NCBI GenBank assembly: GCA_964404075.1 | Contig: CAYOIM010000028.1 | Location: forward strand, 1-11,473 | DNA: 11,473 nucleotides | Reading direction: 5' to 3' | Origin: CAYTED01 sp964404075 | GTDB lineage: Bacteria; Patescibacteriota; Minisyncoccia; Moranbacterales; UBA1568 | Shown here: one piece after another, positions 11,372-11,473 of the stretch | Numbering within the stretch: position 1 is the first letter of the stretch | Layout of the letters: the number at the start of each line of letters is the position of its first letter | Made by a program: the position numbers and the translations under genes | Notes under the pieces: generated by a model | The model's database searches: none | What the model was told of the DNA's origin: nothing | Seen by the model: only the letters and a program-made list of their open reading frames with translations

Positions 11372-11473
11372 ATGAAACAGTATCAGGATCTCCTTTCCCA
11401 TATCATGGAGCATGGTGTCGACAAGACCGATCGTACCGGAACGGGGACGAGGGCGGTATTCGGGTATCAGATG
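11372..11473 (+). CDS. thyA: Thymidylate synthase ThyA (3' partial)
   Basis: ThyA methylates dUMP to dTMP with methylene-tetrahydrofolate. Only the first 34 codons are in the window. The residues MKQYQDLLSHIMEHG are followed by DKTDRTGTGTRAVFGYQM, whose DRTGTGT...FGYQ block is the conserved dUMP phosphate and folate-binding N-terminal signature of ThyA, including its arginine. The flavin-dependent ThyX is unrelated and excluded. ATG 11372 has GGAA 10 nt upstream, a modest ribosome site. The pairing with dcd gives consecutive steps of dTMP synthesis. Confidence 0.93.
   Translation, partial: MKQYQDLLSHIMEHGVDKTDRTGTGTRAVFGYQM

Noticed and set aside
1..11473. An alternative genetic code with UGA as glycine, as in some CPR lineages
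   Set aside because: TGA ends the second prepilin and the kinase gene at natural C-termini, and no gene needs TGA read-through.

Overview
The window reads as a piece of a Patescibacteria/CPR-type genome, most like the Parcubacteria or Moranbacteria side. This is inferred from gene content and style, not from a database match. The supports are compact genes, minimal pseudopilin genes with PilD-type cleavage sites, a Gat amidotransferase pair, a short SecE, a UPF0213-like GIY-YIG protein, very few Shine-Dalgarno sites, and a heavy load of small palindromic repeats. Both TGA and TAA close genes, so the code appears standard. Ribosomal protein uL1 is present, so this is not one of the CPR lineages that lost it. 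All genes lie on the + strand.

Layout. Positions 1-2049: three adjacent prepilin/pseudopilin genes (FimT/GspH-like, 5' end cut; PilV/GspI-like; PilW/GspJ-like), each preceded by palindromic repeats. Positions 2050-2494: a repeat cluster and a tightly packed GIY-YIG gene between inverted repeats. Positions 2488-4914: ligA, an 808-residue NAD-dependent DNA ligase swollen by in-frame repeats. Positions 5018-6913: gatC and gatA. Positions 6924-7769: a one-pass membrane protein and a 57-residue charged protein, both of unknown function. Positions 7770-7994: a repeat-flanked non-coding block, a strong promoter and a terminator-like hairpin leading into secE-nusG-rplK-rplA (7995-10067). Positions 10086-11473: a P-loop kinase of the dephospho-CoA/nucleotide kinase type, then dcd behind its own promoter, and the first 34 codons of thyA. 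Together dcd and thyA form a route from dCTP to dTMP.

The most interesting content is the repeat system. Family 1 is a 35-nt double-stem palindrome with about ten full or variant copies plus fragments. It sits in intergenic DNA in both orientations. It also sits inside genes in forward orientation: five copies in ligA and one in the signal leader of a prepilin. Its forward strand has no stop codon in any of the three frames, and all three frames are used here. The stems show a compensatory change (TCG/CGA against TTG/CAA), and copies nest inside copies at one preferred point. In ligA the copies fall in an interdomain linker, a surface loop of the adenylation domain, and between the two cysteine pairs of the zinc finger. 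This resembles the Rickettsia palindromic elements, but in an unrelated lineage and with unrelated sequence.

Family 2 is an inverted-repeat end (core CCGCACACCAA) that tightly brackets the GIY-YIG gene. It also brackets an 85-bp non-coding interior upstream of secE, which suggests a cassette and a gene-less derivative. Family 3 is AT-rich and lies directly upstream of gatC, gatA and rplK, reaching to within about 8-13 nt of their start codons; it forms clear hairpins at gatA and rplK and only short stems at gatC. A one-armed relative is translated inside the helix-hairpin-helix region of ligA. No rRNA, tRNA, CRISPR array or transposase gene was seen.
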